Shown here in pieces: positions 26,582-36,223 of a DNA stretch of 64,000 nt. Below the pieces are notes generated by a model. The model made no database searches and was not told where the DNA came from. It saw nothing but the letters and a program-made list of their open reading frames with translations. The position numbers were made by a program, and so were the translations under genes. This DNA is from Mycobacterium szulgai (lineage in GTDB: Bacteria > Actinomycetota > Actinomycetes > Mycobacteriales > Mycobacteriaceae): contig NZ_LQPW01000013.1 of the NCBI RefSeq assembly GCF_002116635.1, positions 1 through 64,000 of the forward strand, in the 5' to 3' direction. Within the stretch, counting starts at the first letter, position 1. The number at the start of each line of letters is the position of its first letter.

Positions 26582-27004
26582 GTGCAGAATCGCTTCGTCA
26601 CGGTGGCAGGAGCCGCATTGACGGTTGTCGCCGGCGTCGCGGGATGTGCGGACGCCCAGACGGTGCCCCGCAAAGCCGCCCGTCTGACCATCGACGGCGA
26701 CACCCACACGACGCGACCCCCAGCATGCAGTCAGGACCAGTCCTACCGGACCATCGACATCCGTGACCGCGACGGCCAGGTGCAGGCGGTGGTCCTGATC
26801 AGCGGTGACCGGGTGATCCCGCAATGGGTGAAGATTCGCAACGTCGACGGGTTCAACGGCAGCTTTTGGGAAGGCGGGGTCGGCGACGCGCACGTCGATT
26901 TGGCCAATCGCACATACACGATCACCGGAAGCGCATACGGGATCAGCAGCAGCAACCCGAACAAGGTCGTGACGACCGACTTCAAGATCGTCGCCGAGTG
27001 CTGA
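26582..27004 (+). CDS. lppE: LpqH-like lipoprotein LppE
   Basis: A 140-residue lipoprotein. The GTG at 26582 has GGAGG 6 bases upstream and starts a signal peptide ending in a VAGC lipobox. The mature domain resembles the 19-kDa antigen family: RLTIDGDTH, SQDQSYRTIDI, a second Cys at the very C-terminus (IVAEC) likely forming the family disulfide, and NRTYTITGSAYG. It is anchored in the outer leaflet of the plasma membrane. It corresponds to Rv1881c and is followed by the CYP140 gene. Confidence 0.9.
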   Translation: MQNRFVTVAGAALTVVAGVAGCADAQTVPRKAARLTIDGDTHTTRPPACSQDQSYRTIDIRDRDGQVQAVVLISGDRVIPQWVKIRNVDGFNGSFWEGGVGDAHVDLANRTYTITGSAYGISSSNPNKVVTTDFKIVAEC

Positions 27005-27044
27005 TAGCGCCGGACATATCCGGCCTGTCCCCGAGGGAGGTGTG

Positions 27045-28361
27045 GTGAGGGACAAACTGCATTGGTTTGCCATGCACGGGTTCATCCGAGGCGTCGCCGC
27101 CTTCGCGAGACGGCGAGGTGACATGCAGGCCAAGCTGTTCGCGGACCCCGCCGTCGCCGTAGATCCGGTGCCTTTTTACGACGAGGTGCGACGGCATGGG
27201 CGCTTGGTCGGGACACGCGTCAATTACCTGACCGCCGATTATCGGCTGGCGCATGACCTGTTGCGGTCGGACGATTTTCGCGTCATCTCCCTGGGCGAGA
27301 ATCTGCCGGCGCCGATGCGCTGGCTCGAGCGTCGCACCCGCGACCATTTGCTCCACCCGCTACGGCCGCCTTCGCTGCTGGCGGTGGAGCCACCCGACCA
27401 CACCCGCTACCGCAAGACCGTCTCGGCGGTCTTCACCTCGCGTGCAGTTGCCGCGCTACGCGATCGGGTCGAAGAGACCGCGATCAGCCTGCTGGATCGC
27501 CTCGCCGATCAGCCCGGCGTAGTCGACGTCGTCGGGCGCTATTGCTCCCAACTTCCCATCGCGGTCATCAGCGACATTTTAGGAGTGCCAGACCACGACC
27601 GGCGGCGCGTTCTGGAATTCGGTGAGCTGGGCGCACCGAGTCTGGACATCGGAGTGCCCTATTGGCAGTACCAGCGAGTGCAACGCGGCATCGCCGGCTT
27701 CCACTCCTGGCTCAAAGATCATCTAGCGCAACTGCGGCGGACCCCTGGTGACGACCTGATGAGCCAGTTGATCCGGACAGCCGAAAGTGGGAATCCAGAA
27801 ACACATCTCGACGAGCTCGAACTTCAGGCGATCGCCGGACTGGTATTGGTCGCCGGCTTTGAAACCACAGTGAACCTGCTGGGCAACGGGATTCGCATGT
27901 TGCTCGATGCGCCTGAGGAACTGGACAAATTACGGCAGCGCCCCGAGCTGTGGCCCAACGCGGTGGAGGAGATTCTGCGGCTCGATTCGCCGGTCCAGAT
28001 CAGTGGCCGGGTGGCCCGCAAGGATATCGAGATCGCAGGCACCTTGGTGAAACGTGGCGAATTGGTGGTGATCTACCTGGCCGCGGCCAACCGCGATCCG
28101 GCCATTTTCGCCGATCCGCACCGGTTCGATATCGAGAGGCCCAATGCCGGAAGGCATCTCGCGTTTTCCACCGGCCGGCATTTCTGCCTGGGAGCCGCTC
28201 TTGCCCGTTCCGAAGGCGAAGTTGGGCTCCGTACGTTCTTCGAGCGTTTCCCCGATGTGCGGGCCGCAGGCGCCGGCAGCCGCCGCGACACCCGGGTGCT
28301 GCGCGGCTGGTCAAGCCTGCCGGTGACACTGGGTACGGCCCGGTCTATGGTCACGTCATAA
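27045..28361 (+). CDS. cytochrome P450, CYP140 family
   Basis: A 438-residue heme monooxygenase with an N-terminal extension (MHGFIRGVAAFARRRGDM). Seen are PDHTRYRKTVSAVFTSR, the oxygen-binding-helix motif VLVAGFETTVNLLG, ExxR (EEILRLDSPVQ), and a heme loop FSTGRHFCLGAALAR with the Cys ligand. By neighbourhood it is the Rv1880c (CYP140A) orthologue; the substrate is unknown. GTG codons at 27042 and 27045 both follow GGGAGG. Ancestral gene order ends here, and the inserted block starts about 35 bases after its stop. Confidence 0.9.
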   Translation: MRDKLHWFAMHGFIRGVAAFARRRGDMQAKLFADPAVAVDPVPFYDEVRRHGRLVGTRVNYLTADYRLAHDLLRSDDFRVISLGENLPAPMRWLERRTRDHLLHPLRPPSLLAVEPPDHTRYRKTVSAVFTSRAVAALRDRVEETAISLLDRLADQPGVVDVVGRYCSQLPIAVISDILGVPDHDRRRVLEFGELGAPSLDIGVPYWQYQRVQRGIAGFHSWLKDHLAQLRRTPGDDLMSQLIRTAESGNPETHLDELELQAIAGLVLVAGFETTVNLLGNGIRMLLDAPEELDKLRQRPELWPNAVEEILRLDSPVQISGRVARKDIEIAGTLVKRGELVVIYLAAANRDPAIFADPHRFDIERPNAGRHLAFSTGRHFCLGAALARSEGEVGLRTFFERFPDVRAAGAGSRRDTRVLRGWSSLPVTLGTARSMVTS

Positions 28362-28395
28362 ACCGGCTGACCCTGCGCCGCGATAAGGTGCGCGG

Positions 28396-29427
28396 GTGCC
28401 GGAATCCGAAGCGTCCGATCGTGAACTTGCGGTCATGTCGTGGGGCGGGCCGTGGGACAGCGCCCTTCGAAGCGCGGTGTCGGATCCTTTCGAAGCGGCA
28501 ACCGGGATCGCGGTTCGGCACCAGAAATACGTAGGCCTCGCGGTGCCCGATCAGCTGGCCACGGCGGTGCGTGCCGGGGCGCGTCCACCGTGTGGCGTCG
28601 CGTGGACGAACGCGGTCGCCGCGATGCGCGCGGCCCACGACGGCTGGTGTGATCCGTTGTCGCCCGAGCAGGTACCCAATCTGATGAGCTTGCATCCGCG
28701 GGCCCAGCCCGATGGATTCGACGGGTGGCCATTGGCGATGGTCTATTCGGTGATCTACGTCCTGGTATTTCAGCGGGCCATCTTTGGCGGCCACGTGCCG
28801 GAGTCCTGGAACGTGCTGCTCGACCCGCGACACCGCGGCCGGATCGCGTTGTATCCGGACGGCAACGGCATCCACGCCGTGGCGCAAGTTCTCGGCGGCG
28901 GCGCGGTCGACGACATACCTGAGCACATGGAGCCGTGCTGGAATTTTCTGCGCGCCATGCGGCCGCAGGTTTCGGCAATGGATTACAGCGGACAACTCGC
29001 CGAGCATTTGCGTGCGGGCCACCTCGACCTGTGTTTTCGAGCTCTTCCCAATGCAATTGGATTCCAGCGCGCGGGTATCGACGTCGGTTGGGTTGCCCCG
29101 GCCGAAGGGGTGCCCGACACCATGGACTGCTTGTGGGTGCCGCGCGGGCTGTCGCCGGAAGTGGCCGAGTGGGCCCGCCGCTACATCGACTTCGCGCTGA
29201 GCCGGCCGGTGCAGGAGCATTGGTGCCGATTGCTGGGCGCGATACCCGCCCGGCCGGACGCGGCCGCGCCGCCGACGCTGGGCGCCGCCACCAGGACACC
29301 GCAGTGCCTCGATGACCGGCAGCACCTGCTGTATGTGCCAGATCGCATCAAGCTGGTCCACGCGGCCGGATGGCAGCAGAAATTCCGGTCGATTTTCAAT
29401 GGGCCGAATTCGTCGGCGACCGCGTGA
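28396..29427 (+). CDS. leaderless periplasmic-binding-fold protein (PotD/Fe3+-type)
   Basis: A 343-residue extracellular-solute-binding-protein fold. LAVMSWGGPWDSALRSAVSD near the N-terminus and WPLAMVYSVIYVLVFQ in the middle match the PotD/spermidine-putrescine-type family. No signal peptide or lipobox precedes the domain: only about 12 polar residues come before the first strand. No ABC permease or ATPase is nearby. A cytoplasmic ligand-binding or enzymatic use is therefore likely. The GTG at 28396 has AAGG upstream; an internal ATG at 28435 would cut into strand 1. It leads the LuxE/LuxC/homologation operon with a 128-base gap. Confidence 0.75.
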   Translation: MPESEASDRELAVMSWGGPWDSALRSAVSDPFEAATGIAVRHQKYVGLAVPDQLATAVRAGARPPCGVAWTNAVAAMRAAHDGWCDPLSPEQVPNLMSLHPRAQPDGFDGWPLAMVYSVIYVLVFQRAIFGGHVPESWNVLLDPRHRGRIALYPDGNGIHAVAQVLGGGAVDDIPEHMEPCWNFLRAMRPQVSAMDYSGQLAEHLRAGHLDLCFRALPNAIGFQRAGIDVGWVAPAEGVPDTMDCLWVPRGLSPEVAEWARRYIDFALSRPVQEHWCRLLGAIPARPDAAAPPTLGAATRTPQCLDDRQHLLYVPDRIKLVHAAGWQQKFRSIFNGPNSSATA

Positions 29428-29555
29428 AAAAAGGGGTGGAACACTTGCTCCAACTTTGTTAAAGTCGTGTCGCCGACGTTGTCGGCCCAGGCATGGCGGG
29501 CTGGTGGGCAGCTCAAAATACTGTGAATTGCTGTACACCAGAAGGGGTTTCGGGG

Positions 29556-30627
<1,072 letters not shown>

Positions 30628-30635
<8 letters not shown>

Positions 30636-32061
30636 GACGGCCACGCTTGCCACCTCATCGGTGATCTCGCATCTTCCGGCGTGGCTGGCCGCACCCGACA
30701 TCGAACGCGTGCGTGTCCCCCACCACGAGCACGGGTATGACGTGGATCGTCCGCGGCTGAGCTCGTGGCCCGAGGTTGGGCGGCGACTTCGCGCGGCCAC
30801 CGCGAATCTTCGGACCGTCAAGATCACCACGATCGTCGAGGCGATCGACGCGGTCGCCACCCAATGGTGTGATCGCCGGTGGCCCGTCCGCCGCGCCGCC
30901 CGGGATGCGGTCGTCGCGGCGACGGGACTTTCGGTCGAGACGGTCGAACGCAGCTTCGACGTCGAGCTGCGCAACTACCGGGCCGCGTCACTGTGGGCAG
31001 TGCTGCGGCGTGAGTTGGGCAATCCGCAAGTGCTGGATGACTTTTGCCTCGATGGCGATCTCGGCGGCCGGACGATGGCTGTGGGCCCGGGCCTGACTTG
31101 TCACGTCATGACCGGGAATGTGCCCGGTCTGCCGGCCCTGAGTGTGGTGCGCGCGTTGCTGGTGAAGTCGGCCTCGGTGGTCAAGGTCGCAAGTAGTGAA
31201 CCTACGTTTGCCGCGCGTTTCGTCGAGACCCTCGCACGCGTGCAACCGCTATTCGGTGACGCGATCGTCGTCACCTACTGGGACCAGACGGAAACGGCCG
31301 TCCGAGATGCCGTGCTGGCCGAGGCCGACACCGTCATCGCCTACGGCGGTGACGAGTCGTGTGCGGCCATTCATGCCCGCATGCGACTCGATCAGCGGTT
31401 CATCGCGCACAACCATAAGTTCTCGGTGGGCCTACTGACCCGTGGATACCTGGCTACCAAGGGGATGGCTGAAACCGCCGAGCAAGTGGCGCGCGACGCT
31501 TCGATGTTCGATCAGCATGCGTGCATCGCGGCACAGGCCTATCTCGTCGAAGGCGGCATCGAGGCGGGCACGCTGTTCGCCGAGTCGGTGGCGCAGGCGA
31601 TGCGGCGTTATGCCGCAACGTGTCCTCTGGGCCGCCCCGACCGCGCCGCGGTCGCGGCCCGCCGGATGCGCTGGGTGGATCGCCAATATTGGGCGGCGCA
31701 GTCTGCTCAGCGGCGCGTCTGGACGTCGGCGGACGGCCTGGTATCCATCGACGACGCGCTGGCCGACTCGGCCGGTGGCGATCGGACACTGCAGATCGTT
31801 GCAGTGCCCAGCGTGGACGGGATGCTCGACGCGCTGCGTCCGTACGGAAGCTACCTGCAGAATGTGGCCGTCGGGGCCGTCGACAGCGAAATGCGAACTC
31901 TCGCACCAGCTCTGGCTCGGCTCGGGGCCACCCGTTTGTGTGCACCAGGGCGCATGCCCGACCCGAGTTTGATCTGGAAGCACGACGGCCGCGCGTGTGT
32001 GGCCGAGCTCGTCGTCTGGTGCGACGCCGAGATGCATCCGTGGGCAAGCATCGAGTATTAG
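30628..32061 (+). CDS. LuxC-like acyl reductase
   Basis: A 477-residue member of the LuxC family (NADPH-dependent reduction of activated acyl groups to aldehydes), an aldehyde-dehydrogenase-fold enzyme. Seen are CHVMTGNVPGLPALSVVRAL, VIAYGGDESCAAIHA, and the catalytic segment MFDQHACIAAQ with the nucleophile at Cys299. Length matches LuxC (about 480). It overlaps the LuxE-like gene by 8 bases and is followed 12 bases later by the homocitrate-synthase-like gene. LuxE and LuxC act together in luminous bacteria; no luciferase genes (LuxA/B) are present, so the aldehyde serves another purpose. Confidence 0.85.
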
Positions 32062-32073
32062 GAAGGCACTTCG

Positions 32074-33285
32074 ATGACCGCAGACACAGACCGCGTCGAG
32101 ATCATCGACTGCACGTTGCGTGACGGTGAGCAGGCGCCCGGTGTCGGCTTCTCGATCGCTGAAAAGGTCGAAATCGGACTGGCCCTCGGGGCGGCTGGGG
32201 TCGACATGCTCGACGCCGGATTCCCGGCCAGTGACGCGACCGAGATCGAGGCGCTGCAGGAGCTTCGCCATCGCGGCGTCACCGCGACGATCGGGGCAAC
32301 CGCACGCCCGTTTGCCGGTGACATCGCCGCGGCGGAGCGAGCGCACGCCGACGAAGTGTTTCTGTTCATGCCGACCAGTGATGCGCGCATCGAAAAGACG
32401 CTGGGGATGGACCGGCCCGGTGCAGTCGACCTGCTGCGAAGTGGTGCCGAAGAGGTCGCCGGCCGCGGCATGGGACTCAACATCGTCTTCGAGGATGCGA
32501 CACGCGCCGACCCGACCTTCTTGATCAAGGTGGGCGAACGGATCGCCGACGACGGCTTGACCGTGCGACGTATGATCCCGGCCGACAGTGTCGGCTGTGC
32601 GACACCGGAATCCATGACCAACCTGGTGCGGCTGCTTCGGGACGCGTTCGGGTCCACGATCGCGATCTGCCCCCACTGCCACAACGACTTTGGGCTGGCT
32701 ACCGCCAACACCCTGGCCGCCGTCGCCGCCGGCGCCACCAGCCTGACGTGCACCGTCAATGGCTTAGGTGAGCGAGCCGGCAACGCCGATCTGGCCGAGG
32801 TTGCCGTCGGTCTGAGTTATCTGCACGGTCGCCGGCACGGGGTCAAGCTCACCGAGCTGCAGAACCTGGCCGAGCTCGTGGAACGCCACTCGGGCGTGCC
32901 CACCAGCTTCATCAAACCGGTCACCGGGCTCAATGTGTTCCGGCACGAATCCGGAGTACACGTCGATGCCATGCTCAAAAGCGAAGACAGCTATGAATAC
33001 CTACCGTCCAGCGGAGTCGGCCGCTCGACGGAGTTCGTCTTGGGCAAGCATTCCGGCCGTGCGCTGGTGCGGGTGCTGCTGGACCAAGCCGGTCGCGACG
33101 TCGACGACAACACGGTGACCCAGTTGCTCGCCACGGTGAAGAGCCGTTACGCGCACGCGACGAAGGCCGCCCACCGGCAACTGTTCGAACTGCACCGGCG
33201 CTTCTACGCAGAACACCTTTCCGGGGTCAGTTCTGCCGAGCTGGTGCAGCTGCTGGGCACTTCCGGCCAACCGGCGACGCACTGA
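32074..33285 (+). CDS. homocitrate synthase-like 2-oxo-acid chain-elongation enzyme
   Basis: A 403-residue DRE-TIM metallolyase that condenses acetyl-CoA with a 2-oxo acid. Seen are [16 protein letters not shown] (metal and substrate binding), [15 protein letters not shown] (metal His pair), [18 protein letters not shown] and [12 protein letters not shown]. Overall it resembles NifV/homocitrate synthases more than the longer mycobacterial LeuA, and it lacks a LeuA regulatory domain. The acceptor could be 2-oxoglutarate, phenylpyruvate or another 2-oxo acid. AGGAAGG precedes the ATG. The LeuC-like gene begins one base after its stop. Confidence 0.88.
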   Translation: MTADTDRVEIIDCTLRDGEQAPGVGFSIAEKVEIGLALGAAGVDMLDAGFPASDATEIEALQELRHRGVTATIGATARPFAGDIAAAERAHADEVFLFMPTSDARIEKTLGMDRPGAVDLLRSGAEEVAGRGMGLNIVFEDATRADPTFLIKVGERIADDGLTVRRMIPADSVGCATPESMTNLVRLLRDAFGSTIAICPHCHNDFGLATANTLAAVAAGATSLTCTVNGLGERAGNADLAEVAVGLSYLHGRRHGVKLTELQNLAELVERHSGVPTSFIKPVTGLNVFRHESGVHVDAMLKSEDSYEYLPSSGVGRSTEFVLGKHSGRALVRVLLDQAGRDVDDNTVTQLLATVKSRYAHATKAAHRQLFELHRRFYAEHLSGVSSAELVQLLGTSGQPATH

Positions 33286-33286
33286 C

Positions 33287-34534
33287 ATGGGCCAGTCGAT
33301 CAGCGACAAAGTTCTGCGCGCGCACGCCCTTGACTACGAGCCGTCGGCCGCCGTCCAGCAGGTTCGCGTCGACGCGCTACTCGGCCACGACGCCACCATC
33401 GGGCTGCTGATGGAGCGGTTCGAACAACGGGGACTTGAGATTTGGGATCCCACCCGGGTGATCTTCACCAACGACCACTTCTCTCCCCCGGCCACCGCCG
33501 ACCGCGCCGACATTTCCCGACGATTCATCGACTTCTCGCGTCGCCACGGCGTCGGAAACCTATTGGTGGACAAGGGAATCTGCCATCAGTTGCTGGTTGA
33601 GAATCGGCTTTGCCAACCGGGCAGCCTGATCGTCGGCGCCGATAGCCACACCATCATGGCCGGCGGTGTGGGTGCCTGCGCCACCGGTATGGGCTCCACC
33701 GATATTCTGTTCGCACTTGCCACCGGCACTACCTGGATGCGAGCGCCGAACAGCATCAAAATCACCTTCCGCGGCGAACTTCCCCCTAGTTGCAATGGGC
33801 GAGATATTGTCCTGCACTTGCTGGCCGAGCTTGGCGAGCATGGGGGTCGGTATCGTGCCCTGGAATTTCACGACCACGCCGAACCGAAGCTGGCTCAGGA
33901 CGAGCGATTCGCGATCGCCAACATGGCCGTCGAAATGGGTGCTAAATTCGGCACTTTCGTGCCCGACGAGGTGACAATGGAATACCTGGAGCAGCGCGAC
34001 GGTGCGCCGCCGAGCACGGTAACGCGTCCCGATGGCGACGCCGAGTACGAGCGGGAGATCGAGGTTGATCTCACCAGTTTGCGTCCAATGGTGGCCAAGC
34101 CGTGGTCGCCGGCGAACGTCATCCCCGTCGACTCGTTAGAGCGCACGCCGGTCACCATGGCCTTCCTCGGGTCGTGCAGTAGCGGCCGGCTTTCCGACAT
34201 CAAGGTGGCCGCCGAGGTACTGCGCGACCGCCAGATCAACGACCGGGTGCGGTTCGTCGTCATTCCCGCCTCGGTCGATGTGTTCAAGCAGGCGCTGAAG
34301 CTGGGGTACGTCGAAACGCTGACCGAAGCCGGCGCCTTGTTCAACCAATCCAGCTGTGGTCCCTGCGGCGGAATCGACAAGGGCGTGCTCGGGGCGCAGG
34401 ACGTGTGCGTCTCGACGTCGAACCGCAACTTCCGGGGTCGGATGGGGCATTGGGACAGTCGCACTTACCTGGCCAGCCCGCGAACGGTCGCGCTGGCGGC
34501 GCTGCACGGTTACGTGGGAGGACCGATCGCATGA
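33287..34534 (+). CDS. LeuC/homoaconitase-type dehydratase large subunit
   Basis: A 415-residue aconitase-superfamily large subunit. Cluster-binding Cys are visible in [12 protein letters not shown] and SSCGPCGGI, with DHFSPPAT and [20 protein letters not shown] typical of the family. The length (about 415) fits the archaeal/Thermus-type LeuC2/HacA subfamily, not the 470-residue mycobacterial LeuC. It should isomerise the 2-substituted malate made by the preceding enzyme. Its stop overlaps the LeuD-like start (ATGA at 34531-34534), as expected for a two-subunit enzyme. Confidence 0.9.
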   Translation: MGQSISDKVLRAHALDYEPSAAVQQVRVDALLGHDATIGLLMERFEQRGLEIWDPTRVIFTNDHFSPPATADRADISRRFIDFSRRHGVGNLLVDKGICHQLLVENRLCQPGSLIVGADSHTIMAGGVGACATGMGSTDILFALATGTTWMRAPNSIKITFRGELPPSCNGRDIVLHLLAELGEHGGRYRALEFHDHAEPKLAQDERFAIANMAVEMGAKFGTFVPDEVTMEYLEQRDGAPPSTVTRPDGDAEYEREIEVDLTSLRPMVAKPWSPANVIPVDSLERTPVTMAFLGSCSSGRLSDIKVAAEVLRDRQINDRVRFVVIPASVDVFKQALKLGYVETLTEAGALFNQSSCGPCGGIDKGVLGAQDVCVSTSNRNFRGRMGHWDSRTYLASPRTVALAALHGYVGGPIA

Positions 34535-35046
34535 GCCAATTGAACCCGGTGCGCGGACACGCATGGGCTTTCGGCGACGACGTCAACACCGACGTCATCC
34601 ACCCGCCGTCGTTCTTCAGCCTGGACCGCGAGGTCGTCAAGCGGGGACTTTTCCATGAGTTCGATCCCGAGCTGCAGCCGGCAATTATGCCGGGAGACAT
34701 GATCATTGGCGGGCGCAACTTCGGCTGCGGGTCGAGCCGTGAAACTTCGATACAAAGCCTGCTACTCAATCGAATAGCCGCGATCGTGGCGGTCGATTTC
34801 GCCCGCATCTTCTACCGCAGTGCCACCAATAATGCGCTGCCCTGCGTGACCTTCGCCGACCCGGACGACCGGCATCGCATCAGAGCCGGCCAGCGTATCG
34901 AACTGGACTTCGCCACGTGGACGCTGCACACCGATGCCGACGATCACATCGCGCTGGAACCACCGGGTGCCTTCGTGCAGCGGATCTGGCAGGCCGGAGG
35001 TCTACTGGAAATGCTGGACAAACCGGAAAAAATCCGCAGCGGCTAG
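34531..35046 (+). CDS. LeuD/homoaconitase-type dehydratase small subunit
   Basis: A 171-residue swivel-domain subunit partnering the LeuC-like protein. Seen are [32 protein letters not shown] and [15 protein letters not shown]. In the archaeal homologues I know, the loop after the NTD motif carries a substrate-selecting tetrapeptide (YLRT in a homoaconitase). By eye this position reads SFFS, without the Arg that would hold a distal carboxylate. That suggests a hydrophobic rather than homocitrate-like substrate, though it is a by-eye alignment. The stop overlaps the convergent aminotransferase stop. Confidence 0.88.
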   Translation: MSQLNPVRGHAWAFGDDVNTDVIHPPSFFSLDREVVKRGLFHEFDPELQPAIMPGDMIIGGRNFGCGSSRETSIQSLLLNRIAAIVAVDFARIFYRSATNNALPCVTFADPDDRHRIRAGQRIELDFATWTLHTDADDHIALEPPGAFVQRIWQAGGLLEMLDKPEKIRSG

Positions 35047-36050
35047 CGTATCCGTAATGCGCGCAGTACCGCTCGCATGGCGGGTCGATCGCCGATCGCC
35101 AGTCGGGCAGCGCCATCCCGGTACGCCTTGACGCCGATGTTGGCGCGGGACAGGATTTCTGCCACGCCGGCACACGGCAGGTAAAGGAAGTTCGCGTGGC
35201 TTCGCGGCACCGGAATCCCGCTTTCCACCAATGCGTTTCGAAGATCGTCGCGCTCTTTGACGATCGTCCTGACCCGCGCGGCCAACTCGCTCTCGGCGCG
35301 GTAGGACGCCTGCACTGCGGCTTCGGCAACTACCCCCAGGGCGAACGGCACCTGCCGGGCGCGAACTCGGCCCGCTAGCTCTGCGGCGCCAAACGCATAA
35401 CCGATTCTGAGGCCGGCAAGCCCGTACGCCTTCGAAAAAGTGCGCAGCACTAAGACGTTGGGATATTTGGATACGATGGCGCGAGCGTCGATCGCATCCT
35501 GGCCCTCCAGAAACTCCACGTACGCCTCGTCCAAAATGACGGTGACATGCCGGGAAACGCGGCTCAGGAAGTCCTCGAGTTCAGCGGATTCGACGATCGT
35601 TCCGGTTGGGTTGTGCGGCCGGCATACGACGATCACGCCGGTCTGACTGGTTTGCGCGGCCGCCATGGCCGCGAGGTCCTGACGGCCCAACGTATCCAGC
35701 GGTACGGTAACCGGCGTAGTTCCCAGGATGCGGCTTATGATCGCGTAACCATCGAATGTTGGTGTCGCGTATATCATTTCGTCACCGCGCCGGGTCACCG
35801 AATCGATGATCTGCATGGCCACACCGGTGGCCCCGGCCCCGACTATGACCTGATCCTGGTGCACATCAATGTGACTGGCGATGATCTGGGCGAGCCGCTG
35901 CGGTAAGAATTCCGGGTATCGATTCGCGCGCGCCATGGCTTCATCGATGGCGCTGCGCACCGATGGCAAAGGCGGAAACGGGTTCTCGCTGAGACCAAGC
36001 TCGTAGCGGCAGGAATCGGCCACCGCCACACTTGTGTTAGATGTTGTCAC
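35043..36050 (-). CDS. HisC/aromatic-type aminotransferase (fold type I, PLP)
   Basis: A 335-residue PLP aminotransferase of the HisC/Pat group. Seen are LGLSENPFPPLPSVR at the N-terminus, CRPHNPTGT, VILDEAYVEFLEG (Asp and Tyr contacting PLP) and RTFSKAYGLAGLRIGYAFG with the Schiff-base Lys. It is convergent with the LeuD-like gene; their stops overlap by 2 bases. The likely role is to aminate the 2-oxo acid produced by the chain-elongation enzymes. Histidinol-phosphate or phenylalanine transamination are alternatives from family knowledge. Confidence 0.88.
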   Translation of the reverse strand: MTTSNTSVAVADSCRYELGLSENPFPPLPSVRSAIDEAMARANRYPEFLPQRLAQIIASHIDVHQDQVIVGAGATGVAMQIIDSVTRRGDEMIYATPTFDGYAIISRILGTTPVTVPLDTLGRQDLAAMAAAQTSQTGVIVVCRPHNPTGTIVESAELEDFLSRVSRHVTVILDEAYVEFLEGQDAIDARAIVSKYPNVLVLRTFSKAYGLAGLRIGYAFGAAELAGRVRARQVPFALGVVAEAAVQASYRAESELAARVRTIVKERDDLRNALVESGIPVPRSHANFLYLPCAGVAEILSRANIGVKAYRDGAARLAIGDRPAMRAVLRALRIR

Positions 36051-36109
36051 TGTCCCCGAATCCGCTTGTCGTGGTGCTCGTGGGTGACAGTGTACCCAGA
36101 TGGGCAGCC

Positions 36110-36136
36110 AAAAAGGAGCGTATGCTCCGAATTTTT
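36110..36136 (-). terminator. intrinsic terminator between kup and the aminotransferase gene
   Basis: AAAAA GGAGC-GTAT-GCTCC GAATTTTT: a 5-bp GC stem with an A-run on the left and a T-run on the right, so it reads as a terminator in both directions. For the leftward kup gene it lies about 90 bases past the stop and before the aminotransferase promoter. Confidence 0.6.
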
Positions 36137-36223
36137 ATCAGCTTTTAAGCGGCCTTTTGTGGGCTTAGCGCTAGTGCGAAAATCCGCTGGCGTCACTGCA
36201 ACTGGTAGCGGCGCCCGCTGGCG

